The position numbers were made by a program, and so were the translations under genes. 64,000 bases of DNA from Sipunculus nudus (taxonomy: Eukaryota > Annelida > Sipuncula > Golfingiida > Sipunculidae). Shown piece by piece: positions 47,383 through 60,462 of this stretch. The notes under the pieces were generated by a model, which worked only from the letters and a program-made list of their open reading frames with translations, was not told the origin of the DNA and ran no database searches. Position 1 is the stretch's first letter. The number at the start of each line of letters is the position of its first letter. The stretch lies in contig CM049306.1 of assembly GCA_026874595.1 (NCBI GenBank), positions 6,528,019 through 6,592,018 on the forward strand, written 5' to 3'.

Positions 47383-48265
47383 TTTTCGACATAAAAGTAA
47401 AGCATCCATATAAAATATATTAAGTATGTTAATATTTTTGTTTTTATTATGTCTGTAGACTGTTGTTAAGCATTTTTTTTCCGCTTACACAACAGCCCCC
47501 TGTGCATGAAACATTGAGAGAGAGAAATTGTACATATATATGGAGGTTAAATGAATATACATTCTTAATATTTGAGACTATATGATTTAATGAGGAAATT
47601 TGTGAAAAAAAAACTTTGAAGATTAACAACCTGAATTACTGAAGTTATAGTTTATTGATTAAAACAAATTTTTTATGGCTTAGACTAATTTTTGTTACAG
47701 ATGTAGCAGTTTATCTGAAGGCGTTTGTCTTTATAATAATTTATAAAAAATGTTGTTTGATGTAGCAAATCAAACCTTGAAGACTAAGAGTGAACATTTT
47801 GTCAACAATGATTTAGTCGGTTTCATTTATGACTTTTGGTGTTATGTTTCTCAGACAGCTGTCTGCTATCTTAGGTCTGGTTTTATTTGTAACAAGGATA
47901 TCTTCATGTCTTGTGTCATGTTCGTGCATGTGTCATGGTCCTTGTTGAAAAATTAAAGGTTTGTAAATATTTTGATTGTGCGTCATGGCAGTAATTATAG
48001 TAAATTTTTTATATATTTAGTCTGAAGATGTCTTTAATTGAAAGGATTTTTAATGATTTAAAAATTGGTTTTGTGTGGGCATTGTATTTGCCTTTTGTGA
48101 TAATTCTTATGGCTTCAATTTGTGTTAGTAAATTTGTGTGAACAGAATTTGTCCCCAGGCTTTAACCATTAATTTTACGTCTGATGTGAAACGTTTGAGT
48201 TTCAAGTAACCTATATTAATGGTTGCGTAAATAAATAAATAAAAATAAATAGAGATAAAATGATA

Positions 48266-49618
48266 TACAGTGAAACCCCTTTGGGTCGGACAGTCACGGG
48301 ACTGGACAATTTGTCCATTACAGCGAGGTGTCCGCCCCAGAGGGTGTCGGGTCCAGGAGGTCCGGCTGCGGCAACATGACGGAGACCCAAGTATGGGACT
48401 TTCAATCATAAAAAACCGGTATTTTTTCTTTGATATTTACCCTTAATTATATGTTACATTTAAATAAAATTTAATGCTACCGGTTGTTGTGTTTTATTTA
48501 TTTTATTAATTTTTTAATGAGGCTTTTTAAATTAACTTGAAAATTATCGTCATTACCTATTATTAAAATAAAAATAATCTTACATTGATTGACATCAAAA
48601 GGACTTACTCGTCTCGACATATACATTTCTGCACTGGGTCTGTAAAATTTCCCAATTATTCACTCTTTCCGTGATAATAAAAGAATCGCTTATGACATAA
48701 ATTAATTTCGTTCAAGTTTTGTGAAAATCTGTTGTGGGCGTAAGCAAATATGATAAATCAAAGCATGGTATCATATACCCCTTATAATCGGTAGTTGGGA
48801 CTGATTTCCGTGATGCAAAGGTTACAGGATCGGGGATTGGTTGAATTCGCTGAGCCCTCACCCCAGGCGAAAGGTCATGACTTGTGACTGTTATCGTCAG
48901 GGTGTTTAACAGATACGTCATTATCCTCGCTTCTGGGCCTACGATAGAATAATGTGGCCCAAATTCAGAATAAATATGTTGCTTCACTGAAAGCTCGGCA
49001 CAATAGAAACTTCGTTCATTCCGTCATTTTTCGGGGGGGGGGGGACTGCTATTGATAAAATGATACATAAATCGATGTTCCAGCTTATTAAATAAGGTAA
49101 CGTGAGTAAAACTAACTCCGGTCTTAGAGTCATGGCAGTATGCCTAAATCATGAGAACATTTATGTGATATAAGGGGTACTAGAAGCAGACCATATTTGC
49201 AAATTCAAAGTATTTTTGCCGACTCCGAACGGGGCGGCCGCTTGGATGTCCGTTAGCCGGGGTGATTTTTGCCATCGGGCATATTGCCGTTGTTCTGAAT
49301 AGCGTGGGTGTCCGTCCTAAAGGCCCTGCCACACCGAACGCTGCGCTGCGCTGAAGAAAATTTTGAGTACATGCAAATATACTGGGGTGTCCACACCAAA
49401 CGCCGCGCTGCGCCGAGCTGTGCAGCCCTGCAAAACATAGCTAATAAAAGTTCAACTTTCTCCGATTTGCTGCACCGCAGAAATGCTCAGCCGTTTATTT
49501 GCAGCGTTTTGCAGCGCAGCGTTCGGTGTGGCCGGGCCTTAATGGGGTTCTCAAAGTAGTAAAAACGCTCCTTCGGCCCAAAAAGTGTCCGGACCTGCAG
49601 CCCGGGGTTTCGCTGTAT
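48266..49618. mobile_element. 1.35-kb TIR element, TACAGYGAAACCCC ends
   Basis: The left end TACAGTGAAACCCC at 48,266 and the complement of the right end TACAGCGAAACCCC at 49,618 match at 13 of 14 positions. Both are followed by GTCGGACA/GTCCGGAC text. This type of end (CAGTGAAACCCC) is common in Tc1/mariner-like elements. It is non-coding, with one smaller element nested in it. Confidence 0.75.
49317..49543. mobile_element. 227-bp MITE, AAGGCCCTGCCACACC ends (nested)
   Basis: The left AAGGCCCTGCCACACCGAAC, then GCTGCGCTGC, matches the complement of the right AAGGCCCGGCCACACCGAAC, then GCTGCGCTGC. One mismatch occurs over about 30 bp. An extra internal copy of the CACACCAAACGCCGCGCTGC text lies near 49,393. 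Confidence 0.9.
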
Positions 49619-50017
49619 CATTAAAGTGTGACACACACACACACATATATATAGGATATAGCCGTGAATGTATCTTGTTCCTAGTAGCAATATGTGATGT
49701 GATTATCGATTTCATTAATAAAGAGGAAAGTCAGCATCATTTTCCTATGATCGCTTACATGCACCTGCTTGTCATGGAAGTACTGACGTGCATGCGTATA
49801 AACATTTCTTACCAAGTCTAAAAAGCCAAAGCAACAAATATACAGTGCATTTAGCTTTATAAATCGTAAAGGTTATTTATAAACTTAGAGCCATATACCT
49901 ATTCTTTAGCAATAAATATTTTACATCGATACGACCGATACAGCATGCAAAGCATTTCGGTTATCGTATCGACGTCGTGTATCGATTTGTATCGATATAT
50001 CGATATATTGATACAGC

Positions 50018-50022
<5 letters not shown>

Positions 50023-50093
<71 letters not shown>
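50023..50093. repeat. (TA)n microsatellite
   Basis: About 70 bp of pure TA, bordering the right end of the 46.85-50.02 kb element. Confidence 0.97.
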
Positions 50094-50095
<2 letters not shown>

Positions 50096-52095
50096 TTGTT
50101 CCTTAATGTCGACCAGAGAGGGGTCTAATCCACAAGTTCACCACAGTTTGTCTCTCATACAGACACTCTTATTTCTCCTGTGCTTTATCTTTTTTTAAAA
50201 CTCCCTTAAATTAAGAATTAAAGCAACTGGGAACATATAGCTTGGAGGCCTAAGGTATATCTTAAAAATTTATCTTGGACATAAATATTCAACCAAATTC
50301 AGCAGTTTCTTATCCTATATTTGCATATAAACTGCTAATACCTGTGGCAAGGGAATTATGGGCACCCACTTAGGCATATGCTCATATTACCCCATGCCAG
50401 GCATGCTCATATTCCCCAAAGCGACACGTTTCACATTTATGTGAAGGCTGAATCATGAAACGATATATTCCTTCACTATAACCCTTTAAAACAAGCAATT
50501 ATTCAGACACTGTATGTGAGGGGTGATATTGTATATTTCAGTTGTGATGCATCTTATCTGGAAATTGAAGATTTCAATATAAATCAACAATTTAGCAAAT
50601 TATGCTTGAAATGGTTTTATAGGAAATTTCATTCTCAAGTCTTAAAGCGTCTCGGCCTTCGCTATCATCAAACTCGTCGGGGTGTTTGCCACAAAAAAAC
50701 AGCAGATGGCAGCTCGTTTACGCTCTCAACATATTTTTAACCAGGGGTGCTCATATTTCCCATATGCTCATATTACCCCTATGTACCCTACCCTCCCAAG
50801 CCCAGGCAAATTAAATCACCCCTTAATTATGACTTAGGATAATAGTTCCTCCCATAATATCAATATTTTCTTCCCACCCGCCACATATTACGGCATATAT
50901 ATTTTGGCCACGAAAGTTTACGTACGTAGGATTAACTTTTTGTTCAGAATTTTTCTACACTATTTTAATATATTAAATTTAAATTTGATTTGAATATTCA
51001 AGGTAATGCATTATTATGGTGATTCAATAAGGCCATTGAAGCTAGCCATTTCCTAAATTACCACATTATGAGAAATATGAAGAAACTATAATTAAACTGG
51101 AAGACGAGTTTTTCTATAATGTTCAAAGTTGAGAGTTTCTCATAAAAAAAAAATATACGGGACAAATATTTATGACCCGAACCTCGAAAAAAGTGAGGGG
51201 TCATGACCCCGTCTCCCCATAATTATGCAATTCCAATGAATCTGATAGTTAAGAAAGTGTGAGCAAAGTTGTGAGTGTTAGCCACTGGTCTTGCTTTTCA
51301 AACGGATGAGTATTACTCTCTTGGACAACCTACATATATACAAGCTGAAAGTCTTTGAGTAAATTCATTGGATTAAAACTTCACATGTGTCCCTCATCAC
51401 TAAAGGAAATACCCTTTCGATTTAGTGAAGGCCCAATGTGTGTCTGTTACCAGACTTAAGAGGAATATCCTTGTCGATTTTTTAGCTGAAAGGTCGAGGT
51501 AACAAGTTATTGTCAGCTATGATTTCAGATGATGAACTCTTGGGGATGATTTATGTGATTTAATATTCTCATTTATGGGTCTAAATGAAAGTGATTTATT
51601 AGTTCAAAATGCATATTTATATTTCCCTAATCCTAAAATAATCCATGCAGTTGATCCGGGGGATAAAGTTCAAGGTCATAGACCGAAATTTGTTTTCCCT
51701 ATTTGAGTCTGAATGTTAACTCATTTATTTGATCAAAAACTTTTCACGTCACATATAGGCCTATATTCGCTATATGAACCCTCTAAGCACCATGAGCCCT
51801 GATACACTGCCGGGAAGAATCACTTTAATAGATCAGACAGAAAAGACGCCATAGAGTATATACAGAGTATATAAAAAAAATCATCTTTCTGATATATATG
51901 GTGCAGTGCTGCTATATTACATTCAGTAAATAAATTGTCCTACAAGCAAAGTCATCAGAAATAAATCTGTTAAATATACAATATTTCGGCTTTTGTTTAT
52001 TTAAGGATAAACTCCCTGCAATAATCCCTTTATTAAAATAGATAAAAAAGTTTTAGATTTATAAAAGACCCAACAGAGTGTATGTTATTTTGAAG
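50094..52095. other. Unannotated stretch
   Basis: No gene recognised. GCTCATATT boxes at 50,379-50,415 and 50,747-50,776 pair in reverse with 41.04-41.28 kb. The 74-codon ORF at 50,516-50,740 lies between them and has no recognised similarity. Confidence 0.4.
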
Positions 52096-52097
52096 AA

Positions 52098-54016
52098 AAC
52101 AAGTGACCCATGGGTCATGACGCTCAGCTGACTGGGAAGAGATTTGCAAAAGGAAATTTTATCATCTGAATGGTAGTATATACTCATTCAACTGAAGCAA
52201 CAAACAGATTAACCAACAGGCCAAGATTGTGTCTGTATTTATATATCTCAAAAATAGAGAAAAAATGCGTAAAAAAATACAAGTGGCTCCACCAGTCTGC
52301 AGAAACTAATAAAAAGACTTAATGGTCAATATGCATGCAAAGAATCATGGTGATCTCTGCATTAGTTGTTCAGATACTTCAGCTTTTGTATCAAATTTTC
52401 CAATATTCTGAGGGATACTTCGGAGTCCTATAGCTTGAAGGATATGGGTAACAGAGACCTAATTTCAGGTTTCCACAGACACTTTTCACTTGCCTCCTTG
52501 CATGACAAGAATGAAGATTCTAGGTCCTGTTGTTACAATTTGTGCCATGTAAACAGATGACAGCATCCTTAAAGGTCTCAAAAAATAGAGAAAAAAAATC
52601 GTAAAAAATTGAAAAAAAGGTGGCGCGCCCAATCTGCAGAAACTGATGGAACACCTCATGATCAATATGTATGCCAAGAATCATGACCATCAGTGTTGTA
52701 GTTATTGAGATACTGCAGCTTTTGTATCAAATTTTTCATTATTAATAGGGTTTTTTTTGGAGCAATACAGCTGAAAGGATATGGGTAACAGAGACCTAAT
52801 TTCAGTTTTCCATGGAGACTTTTCAAGGGTCTCCCTGTGTGTCAAGAATGAAGATTCTAGGTCCAGTCTATACGATTTGTGCCCTGTTAACAGATGTTCA
52901 TATCTTTAAAGGTCGCAAAAGTAGATTAAAAAATTCGTTAAAAACCCCGAACAAATATACGTGGTGCCATCAGTCTGCAGAAACTGATGAAACATTCCAT
53001 GATCAATATCCATGCAAACAATTATGGTGATCTCTGCATTAGTTGTTCCGATACTTCAGCTTTTGTATCAAATTTTCCTTTATTCCGAACTGTACTTTGG
53101 AGTGCCATTGCTCAAAGGATATGGGTAACAGAAACCTAATTTCAGGTTTCCATGGAGACTTTTCATGGGTCTCCCTGTGTGTCAAGAATGAAGATTCTAT
53201 AGGTCGTTACGATTTGTACCCTGTTGACAGATAACTACATCCTTAAAGGTCTCATAAACAGAGAAAAAATATTGTAAAAATTTGAAAAAAATACAGGTGG
53301 CGCCACCAGTCTGCAGGAACTGATGGAACACCTCTTGATCAATATGTATGCCAAAAATCATAACCATCAGTGTTGTAGTTATTGAGATGTTGCAATTTTT
53401 TTTTATCAAATTTTCCATTATTCTGGGGGGGGGGGGGGGGGGTAATTGGGAGCCCCACAGCTCAAAATATATGGGTAACAGCGACCTAATTTCAGGTTTC
53501 CATGGAGACTTTTCATCGGCTACTCACTGTGTCAAGAATGAAGATTCTAGTTTCAGTCTTTACAATTTGTGCCCTGTTAACAGATGTTCACATTTTAAAG
53601 GTCTCAAAAATACAGAAAAAAATTCGTAAAAAATCGAAAAATACAGGTGGCGCCACCAGTCTGCAGGAACTGATGGAACATCTCATGATCAATATGTATC
53701 TGAACATCTCATGATCAAAAATCATGACCATCAGTGATGTAGTTAACGAGATATTGAAGTTTTTGTATAAAATTTTTGACTATTCGGGGGGGGGGGGGGT
53801 ACTTTGGGGCCCAATAGCTCGAAGGATATGGGTAACAGAGACCTAATTTCTGGTTTCCAAGGCGATTTTTCATCGACCTCTCAGAATGTCAAGTTACAAG
53901 ATTGTAAGTCCAGCGGTTACGATTTGTGCCAGGTTAACGGACAGACGGACAGACAGACGGACGACGGACAAAGAGTGATCGCTTAGCTCAGCATCTCTGA
54001 AAGTCAGCTGAGCTAA
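52098..54016 (+). mobile_element. CAGCTGA-ended repeat element with 337-bp tandem units, copy C
   Basis: The head at 52,098-52,132 is ACAAGTGACCCATGGGTCAT, then GACGCTCAGCTGACTG. The tail at 53,935-54,016 has GACGGACAGACAGACGGACG, then the hairpin TTAGCTCAG...CTGAGCTAA. About five units lie between, with GGTGGCGCCACCAG boxes at 53,297 and 53,647 and diverged ones at about 52,284, 52,618 and 52,961. Two long poly-G runs (53,425 and 53,786) sit at the same place in the unit. The ORFs along it are unit translations. Confidence 0.88.
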
Positions 54017-54765
54017 AGACGAATGCATCTTTCTAATAGTTTATTTATTGATGAACTTTAAAAGTAACTTATCAAAAGTAACCTGTATGACCAACCCACT
54101 TTCTAGTGGATTTAATCATACGAACCCACGACAGTATCAAACAACTTTTTTTCGTGTAGTTACCATATTTCTATCTTGCTTTAAATTGGAACACAAAAAA
54201 AATATATTTTAGTAAACTTAGCCTTTTATGCATTTTTATAGTGCAAATATCGAAAGAATTGAATTTTCTTACAGTATCAGTTGCACCCTCATTTTGGGGA
54301 GATTTATGACATGTTTCGCGAGACATGGCTGACGGTGGAATTTCTTGTTTTTTACCTTTTCCATCTTTAGTGCCTTTCACCTTACCGTCACTGAACCATA
54401 TACCAAGTTGAAAACCGTATTAAATATTGGACTTACACCTTTGAAACCAAAATATACTTATCAGATAGAAGATAGATCCCATGCATTTATAATTTGAGCA
54501 TTGCCTTGATGGGAGTGATCTGGTGCATTTCGCCTAAAACTCGTACAAATGAATGAATTTACGGATTTCCCAAAAATGTGGTTTTATTTATATCATTTTA
54601 TAATATTCCAGTTCACGTACTACATTTAAAATGATTTAAATATAAATCTTTCAATGCAAATGTTCACAGGTAGGCATGTTCATGCATGGAACCTTTTTGC
54701 TTAATATAGACCTGTCGTTTAACCACATATAACAAGGTTAACCTATTAAACGTACACATTTGTCT
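54017..54765. other. Unannotated stretch
   Basis: AT-rich, no gene recognised. The 69-codon ORF on the - strand (54,171-54,380) has no similarity that I know. Confidence 0.4.
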
Positions 54766-54769
54766 GACA

Positions 54770-55185
54770 TTCGGGGTGCTGAAAATCATGTTTTTGCACA
54801 AAAACTCAGAGAATACAGGTCACTGTGATCTAATTTCGGGTTTCCAAAGAGACCTGCCCATGCATGGCCTAACAGGATATTAAGTTAAAAGTCTCTAAGT
54901 CAACAATTACGAATTTTAAACGCTAAAGAGCAGTCAATATGGATCAGAATTTTGTATTTATTTTAATTCGAATTGACTGTTCCATTCATTATATATTGTT
55001 AGACTTTTAGTATGTTTATCCAGGGATATTTTCGCGATAAATGGTGAAAAAATAAATTTGTTGCAATTTGTGGTCTGTCGGGCCACTAGTTTTTCCAAAA
55101 AATGACGAGACTACAGGACGACGATGGACAAAGACAAATTGCTATAACTCACCATGCATGACTGAAAGGCAGCTCAGCTAAAATA
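54770..55185 (+). repeat. Partial CAGCTGA-ended family copy (tail side)
   Basis: It carries 'gtcactgtgatctaatttcgggtttcc' and a tail-like 'caggacgacgatggacaaag', then 'attgctataactca...cagctcagctaaaa'. The head was not found. Confidence 0.6.
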
Positions 55186-55625
55186 GAGGTGCTACCGGCC
55201 TTGTGTATGAGAGAGCTTTCAAAGATGTATATAGTCATGCATTTCTGGCCAATATTGGGCCTACACCAAACCGTTCCGGAGATATGTGTAATTTTCATCC
55301 AAACACGATGCGCAATTTACATCATGCGAAAATGATTGTAGGTGGCGCCACCAATATTGTGAATCAGCTGAAGGTATTCAAGATCTACGGCAGAATTCCG
55401 GCCGATACGTAAGGCCACTCATGACCAGTGTTTTCCCTTCAAAAAGACGCACTATGGACGTCATGAAAGACAATCAGAGGTCACACGCACCGGGCAGGTC
55501 ATTTACTAGGTCACATGTGACCCTATTGTTATGGGAAATTTCGGAACATCACAGGAGGTTCAGAGTTCTCCTGAAATACGCGGTGTCGGCGAAAAAAACG
55601 TGAAACTTCGTCTTTTGTAGATACA
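55186..55625 (-). repeat. Repeat related to the hairpin-led segment at 23.14 kb
   Basis: It contains a GGTGGCGCCACC box at 55,341 and 'gttccggagatatgtgtaa'. The right end near 55,595-55,622 (ACGTGAAACTTCGTCTTTTG, then TAGATAC) is the reverse of a diverged form of the 23.14 kb start. Confidence 0.5.
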
Positions 55626-55672
55626 TTAAAGCTGCTGTGTATTGCTTCGAAAGATACCCCACCTTTAAGTCA

Positions 55673-55686
55673 GTGCGCATGCGCAT
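55673..55686. promoter_or_regulatory. Palindromic NRF1-type site, candidate promoter
   Basis: GTGCGCATGCGCAT contains the full NRF1 consensus palindrome TGCGCATGCGCA. The 200 bp around it are rich in CG compared with the AT-rich neighbourhood. NRF1 sites typically lie near start sites of housekeeping genes (established). Its use here is inferred. Confidence 0.45.
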
Positions 55687-55856
55687 AAGCTGGTTACCGC
55701 GAGCACCCGGTAAAAGTAAAACGATGCGTGTTGCCTGACGTACCTTTCATTACGGACGTTAAATACAGGCTTCTTTCTGACAACATAACAACAACAAGGC
55801 AAAATAGTTTTTTTTAAGGGAATAAGAACCCATTTTCTGTTATTTGCGTGTACTAG

Positions 55857-55989
55857 TCATTTTGTGGATTCACATCTGACAAGAAGCGGCATCCTGGTTT
55901 TGACTCACAGCCGTGATCTGATCAGAGAAGCTGTCACCTCGGCTCAGGATCGTCTGGTCAGCGTCTGCAATCGTGTAGCTACCGTGAAA
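55857..55989 (+). CDS. Candidate coding exon of an unrecognised gene
   Basis: Preceded by a pyrimidine-rich TTTGCGTGTACTAG and followed by GTGAGT. One frame is open across it: HFVDSHLTRSGILVLTHSRD, then LIREAVTSAQDRLVSVCNRV and ATVK. The segment is amphipathic and coiled-coil-like. A second acceptor (GACTCACAG at 55,902-55,910) would give the same frame. The exon would end in phase 0. A possible phase-0 terminal exon at 59,948-60,004 (after TTTTACAG; 18 codons then TAA) exists, but the link is speculative. I do not recognise the protein, and it could be chance. Confidence 0.3.
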
Positions 55990-57195
55990 GTGAGTAATAT
56001 AGCAATAAAATGCTAGGATTAAAACTACTAGCACGGTATACGTGTGGAAATCACGTTATCCAATCTGATTTAACTAACGTTAGAAATATGAAATCTAGCG
56101 GACGTTAGAAGCGGCAGCTGGGCGATAATACGTGGACTTTTGATTGTTTATTATTATATTTTTCATATGTAGGGTTTGCAAAGTTCCGTCAGGTTTATTG
56201 CAGATACCAAATATCTGCAAATGTGTCGAATAATAGAATAAATATTAATCACTCTAAATTTGCACGTACTGTTGACCATTTTATCCAAGTTGTTACCAGT
56301 TTTGGATAAAGTTTTTAGAACAGGACGTGCCTTATAGAAAGGTTGAAGTATAACTATAAACAAAGCCAAACCCGCCCAATTTTGGCTATTTCAGATTGTT
56401 GAAATTGCTCCGGGATCAATTTTTCGTTTGTATGAAATCATATTTTTCTAATATTTTTGCACAGTTTAACCTGATTGCATAATTTTTAGAACAAATATAT
56501 TTTAATGCAATAAATTGTTTATTGACTAAATCATGTTTATAACATACAAACGATATATCATTTTCATCATGAATCTCTAATTCTACTTATATAAATATAT
56601 TTGTGTGTGCTAACCATGAACCACTTGTGCAAGTTGTGGTGGAAATATATAAACATATATAATTGTATTTATGTATATTTATATATATATCATTATATAT
56701 AATATTTTTTTAGTTTAAATATACTTTTTAAATTTTAAAGAAAATATCTTAATATATTTGTACTTTTATCTGTTTTTTTTACTGTAGTCTCTGTCATGCA
56801 TGAAATTATCATTTTCATATACTGCTAACTGAAATAGAAAGTATCAAATCACTGTAAATTTTCAGTTTGTCAAACTAAACGTTAAACTTATGATTGTGAC
56901 TCCATTCAAGTTCTTAGGTGCAAATTATACCAGGAATATTCTATTGAATTGTTCTGCAAGAGTATTATGGTTCTTCTTAACATAGAAAGCTTATAATGTT
57001 GGGAAAATATATGTGTACAGTTGTGATTTACATGCGTTTTGCAGATCCAAAGGATGGCATATGAACATATACAAAGCATATATTTGGACTAATCTTGTCA
57101 TCTTAAGAGCAGCATGTTACAAAAGAGTGATGAAAGAATTGATCTGCATACAGACAGGTAATTTTTTCATAGCACAGGAAGGAATCATAATGGGG
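55990..57195. other. Unannotated AT-rich stretch
   Basis: No exon or structured repeat recognised. If the exon at 55,857 is real, this is its intron. Confidence 0.4.
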
Positions 57196-57199
57196 GGTG

Positions 57200-57299
<100 letters not shown>

Positions 57300-57339
57300 T
57301 GACAATGTAATGTTAGACGTGTTAATAAAAATTACCGGT

Positions 57340-57669
57340 AAGGCCAAAAAAAATTTAAGGTATGGTTCTCAGGCACCGCCCGCATCAATTTTAAACCCCC
57401 GCATCAAAAATTTTGATTTTCAATAAAAACTTTCCAATTTTGAGCTGCTGCCGCTCCGACATTTCTTTCAAGAAGGTAAAACCATACAATTTCCTTTGTT
57501 TTGTAGTGCTTTTATTTATTTAGCAAAATAAAACTGTTATTTTCATGCTTTTCCCTTATCATTTGACATTTTTATCGAAACATACCAAAAAATTTAAAAT
57601 AAAAAAAGCGCCCGCATTGATTTCTGAAAAAAAGTGCCTGAGAACCATACCTTTTTTTCATTTTGGCCT
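57340..57669. mobile_element. 330-bp inverted-repeat element (MITE), AAGGCCAAAA ends
   Basis: The left AAGGCCAAAAAAAATTTAAG, then GTATGGTTCTCAGGCAC and CGCCCGCAT, is matched inversely by the right ATGCGGGCGC/GTGCCTGAGAACCATACC/TTTTGGCCT. The arms span about 50-65 bp. A half copy lies at 57,957-58,090. Confidence 0.85.
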
Positions 57670-57956
57670 AATAAGCCAAAGCTAAGGCTGCTCGTTCAGT
57701 TCCATCTTATAAATTGTGGTTAATATTTATGAACTGCTTTCAGATGGTAGTAATTTGAGGCTGTGCAGAATTTACAAGGAATAACTTCTGAATTCGGTGC
57801 CTGAACAACTCTAAAATGTCTTAATGTCTTGCTAGATGCCATTTCATTATTTTTTACATTCCTAAATGTAAATATTTAAACATAAATGCCAAACCCTTTT
57901 GTAAGCATGAGCAATTTAAATAGTTTAAGAGGTTTTTTTTATTAATTTTAAACAAA

Positions 57957-58090
57957 TAAGGCCAAAAAGGGTATGGTTTTCAGGCATTGTACGGGTCAAT
58001 TTTAACCCCCCCCCCCCCCTTTTTTTCGAAACAAACAAAAAGGTTATAAAAATAAGAGAACCATTCTCAGAAATCAGTGCAGAATATGAG
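57957..58090 (+). repeat. Half copy of the 57.34-kb MITE
   Basis: AAGGCCAAAAAGGGTATGGT, TTTCAGGCATTGTACGGGTC and AATTTTAACCCCC match the left arm only. Confidence 0.75.
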
Positions 58091-60062
58091 ACTTTTTCTA
58101 AGTAAACCCGTACAGTAAAGAGTATGGATGACTTGCATATGATACCCCATATGCTAACTAATCTGCTAATATAATGGTAACTAATATACAGCAGATATTA
58201 CATGCCTTTCACTGCCATGATTCAACATACTTTCATAACTTTTTAATATAATTTTATAAAGTCAATGTTCCTGTCATGAATATTGAATCATTTCTATTTT
58301 AAAAGATGACAAAATATTTACCAGATTTGTAATATGAAAAAATGCCAGTACAAAGGGTCTGGAAAGTACTGAAATTTTGTTTTGATAAATAAATGTTGCC
58401 AAGGAAACCTTTCATTTTATTATAGAACAATATTAAAAAAAAGAAGCATTTTTAATTAAATTAATTTCCTTTTAAATAATATAAGAGAATTCAAATATAA
58501 TTAAACCCATCAGTAAGCATAACTTTATAATATTTAGCCAAATCATGGATAAATGAAGGTGCAATTTAGAATTGTGAATTCTAAATCCAGTGTTATTTTC
58601 AGGTATTATTTTTTTTGTAGATTAAAAGGTATATTTTATAAAAAAAAGTAATGCATCTATGTGCATAATGTGACATTACCTGACCAAATTAGCTATAAAT
58701 GTTGGTGCAATTTAGAATTATGAATCAACTTGAATATTTAGATATATATGTTATACTGTAAATGGTATTGTAAAAATTTACAAACATGAAAAAAATTGAT
58801 AAAATAAAAAAAATGAGGATCTAATGCAAACATTTGTTCATTATTTTCCTGCCTCAGTAAAATAGGAATAAAAGTGATTTGCTTTGTTTTTTTTCCATCT
58901 CTCTGCCTGATTTTAAATATTTAATTATTATGAATAAAATTTTTTCCTGTATGCACTGTTGAATTAAATTTCATATCCTGTATGTATGTGCAAGGGTGTT
59001 CCCATTCCCATTCCTACCCCTGGGATTTTGTCCTTGCACCTGAGCACTGGGAACAATAGTTTTATTGCAACTGTATAAAATTTATTAAATAAAGAAAATA
59101 TAAACAGAATTGCAGAGGTGTTGCAACATGATTTAACCTTCCATCATGTCCTTCCACCTGTGGAGTGGGAACTTTATGGCATCTGTATACATTTTATAAA
59201 ATAGAAATCAAATTTGGTTTAATAAAAAAAATAGGATCTAATTGGACAAATGTGTATACTGCTGAACTGTCAACAGCTTATCAAAAAGCCAACAAATGAT
59301 CATAAGAATATTATAGATTTTATATTAAAAAACTGCTTACATGCTTCAGTTTCAACATAAGGAAACATGGTCATTACACAAAATATTATTTGCAACAATT
59401 TCTTGCTCATCAATATAAACCAATCATATAAAACAAACAATGGCTTATATTACCTCTTCCTCTTACACTTTATCTCCATTTGATTTTATTTTAGATTTTT
59501 ACCTTCAAGGTCAAATTCAGCTGAGCACAGTCACCCATATGTCCCTTGTTTTTCATGTGTATTTTGTCAAATAGAACATGTGAATTACATACCTGCCTAT
59601 TATATCTTATGGCTGCCAGTCAGAGATTTTCTTTTGCTAACCTTGACACTCATGTGCATCTGTGCTCTCAAATTCAGAACCCTGTTAAATTCAATACAGC
59701 AGCCAGGCAAAAAGAGTTATACTAAGGTCTCCAATTGTTTTCTTTAGTGAATTATATGATAAAAGCTTTGTAAGAATTACATAAAATATATACATTGTTG
59801 AAGGTGATATAACCTTTGTTGGAAGATTGTTTCATAGCTTCAAATGTTTTGATAATCAAATTAAGTTTTAATTTAACAATTTATTATATGCTGTACAGTA
59901 CTGTTTTTCATTATTATTGTTTGAATTCCATCCAAATTCTTTTACAGGAACCCCAGAGCTGTGGTCATAGGAAAGTGAAGTTGATTACCGGTACTACAGA
60001 TTAATGTTTCACAAGATGACCATCATTCATCCAACAAACCTATAGGATAGGTGTGATCAAAT
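58091..60062. other. Unannotated AT-rich stretch
   Basis: Only a reverse head terminus of the CAGCTGA-ended family was noted at 59,512-59,552 (TTCAGCTGAGCACAGTCACC, then CATATGTCCCTTGTTTTT). The rest is featureless. Confidence 0.4.
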
Positions 60063-60462
60063 TTAATTATCATCTGGAAGCCTGTAAACTCTGAGAACTG
60101 CACGATAGTCACCGTTTAGGACTGCATGGGAAGCAATCTTGGATGCATCAGACCAGGTAACTGCATTTTCCGCCTTGACACCACTGTGGAGGGCCAGCCA
60201 CTGGCTCAGCTGCCTCCTGAAGAGTTTGATCACTAACCACCACCTTGACAAGTATCACAACCAAGATATGCAGCAAGAGCTCATTTTGTGAACCTCTGCA
60301 GGCAGCAAGAAGAGCCCAGGCTGGGTAAAATATAGGTTTTACCCATATCAAATGTGAACCCTGAGTGTCATGCAGCCTCATGATCAGTAGGTTAATGATC
60401 TGAAGGGTATGTTTTATAAACAAGAAATGATGCCTCCCTGGTCTCATGACTGCCAAAGACAA
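60063..60462 (-). pseudogene. Unrecognised broken open reading segment
   Basis: Two overlapping - strand frames look protein-like: one to LVVILVKVVVSDQTLQEAAE and onward, the other with AVTWSDASKIASHAVLNGDY then RAVLRVYRLPDDN. A shift between frames near 60,240 would join them, suggesting a decayed coding segment. GC content is higher than around it. I cannot name a family, and it could be a transposon remnant. Confidence 0.25.
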
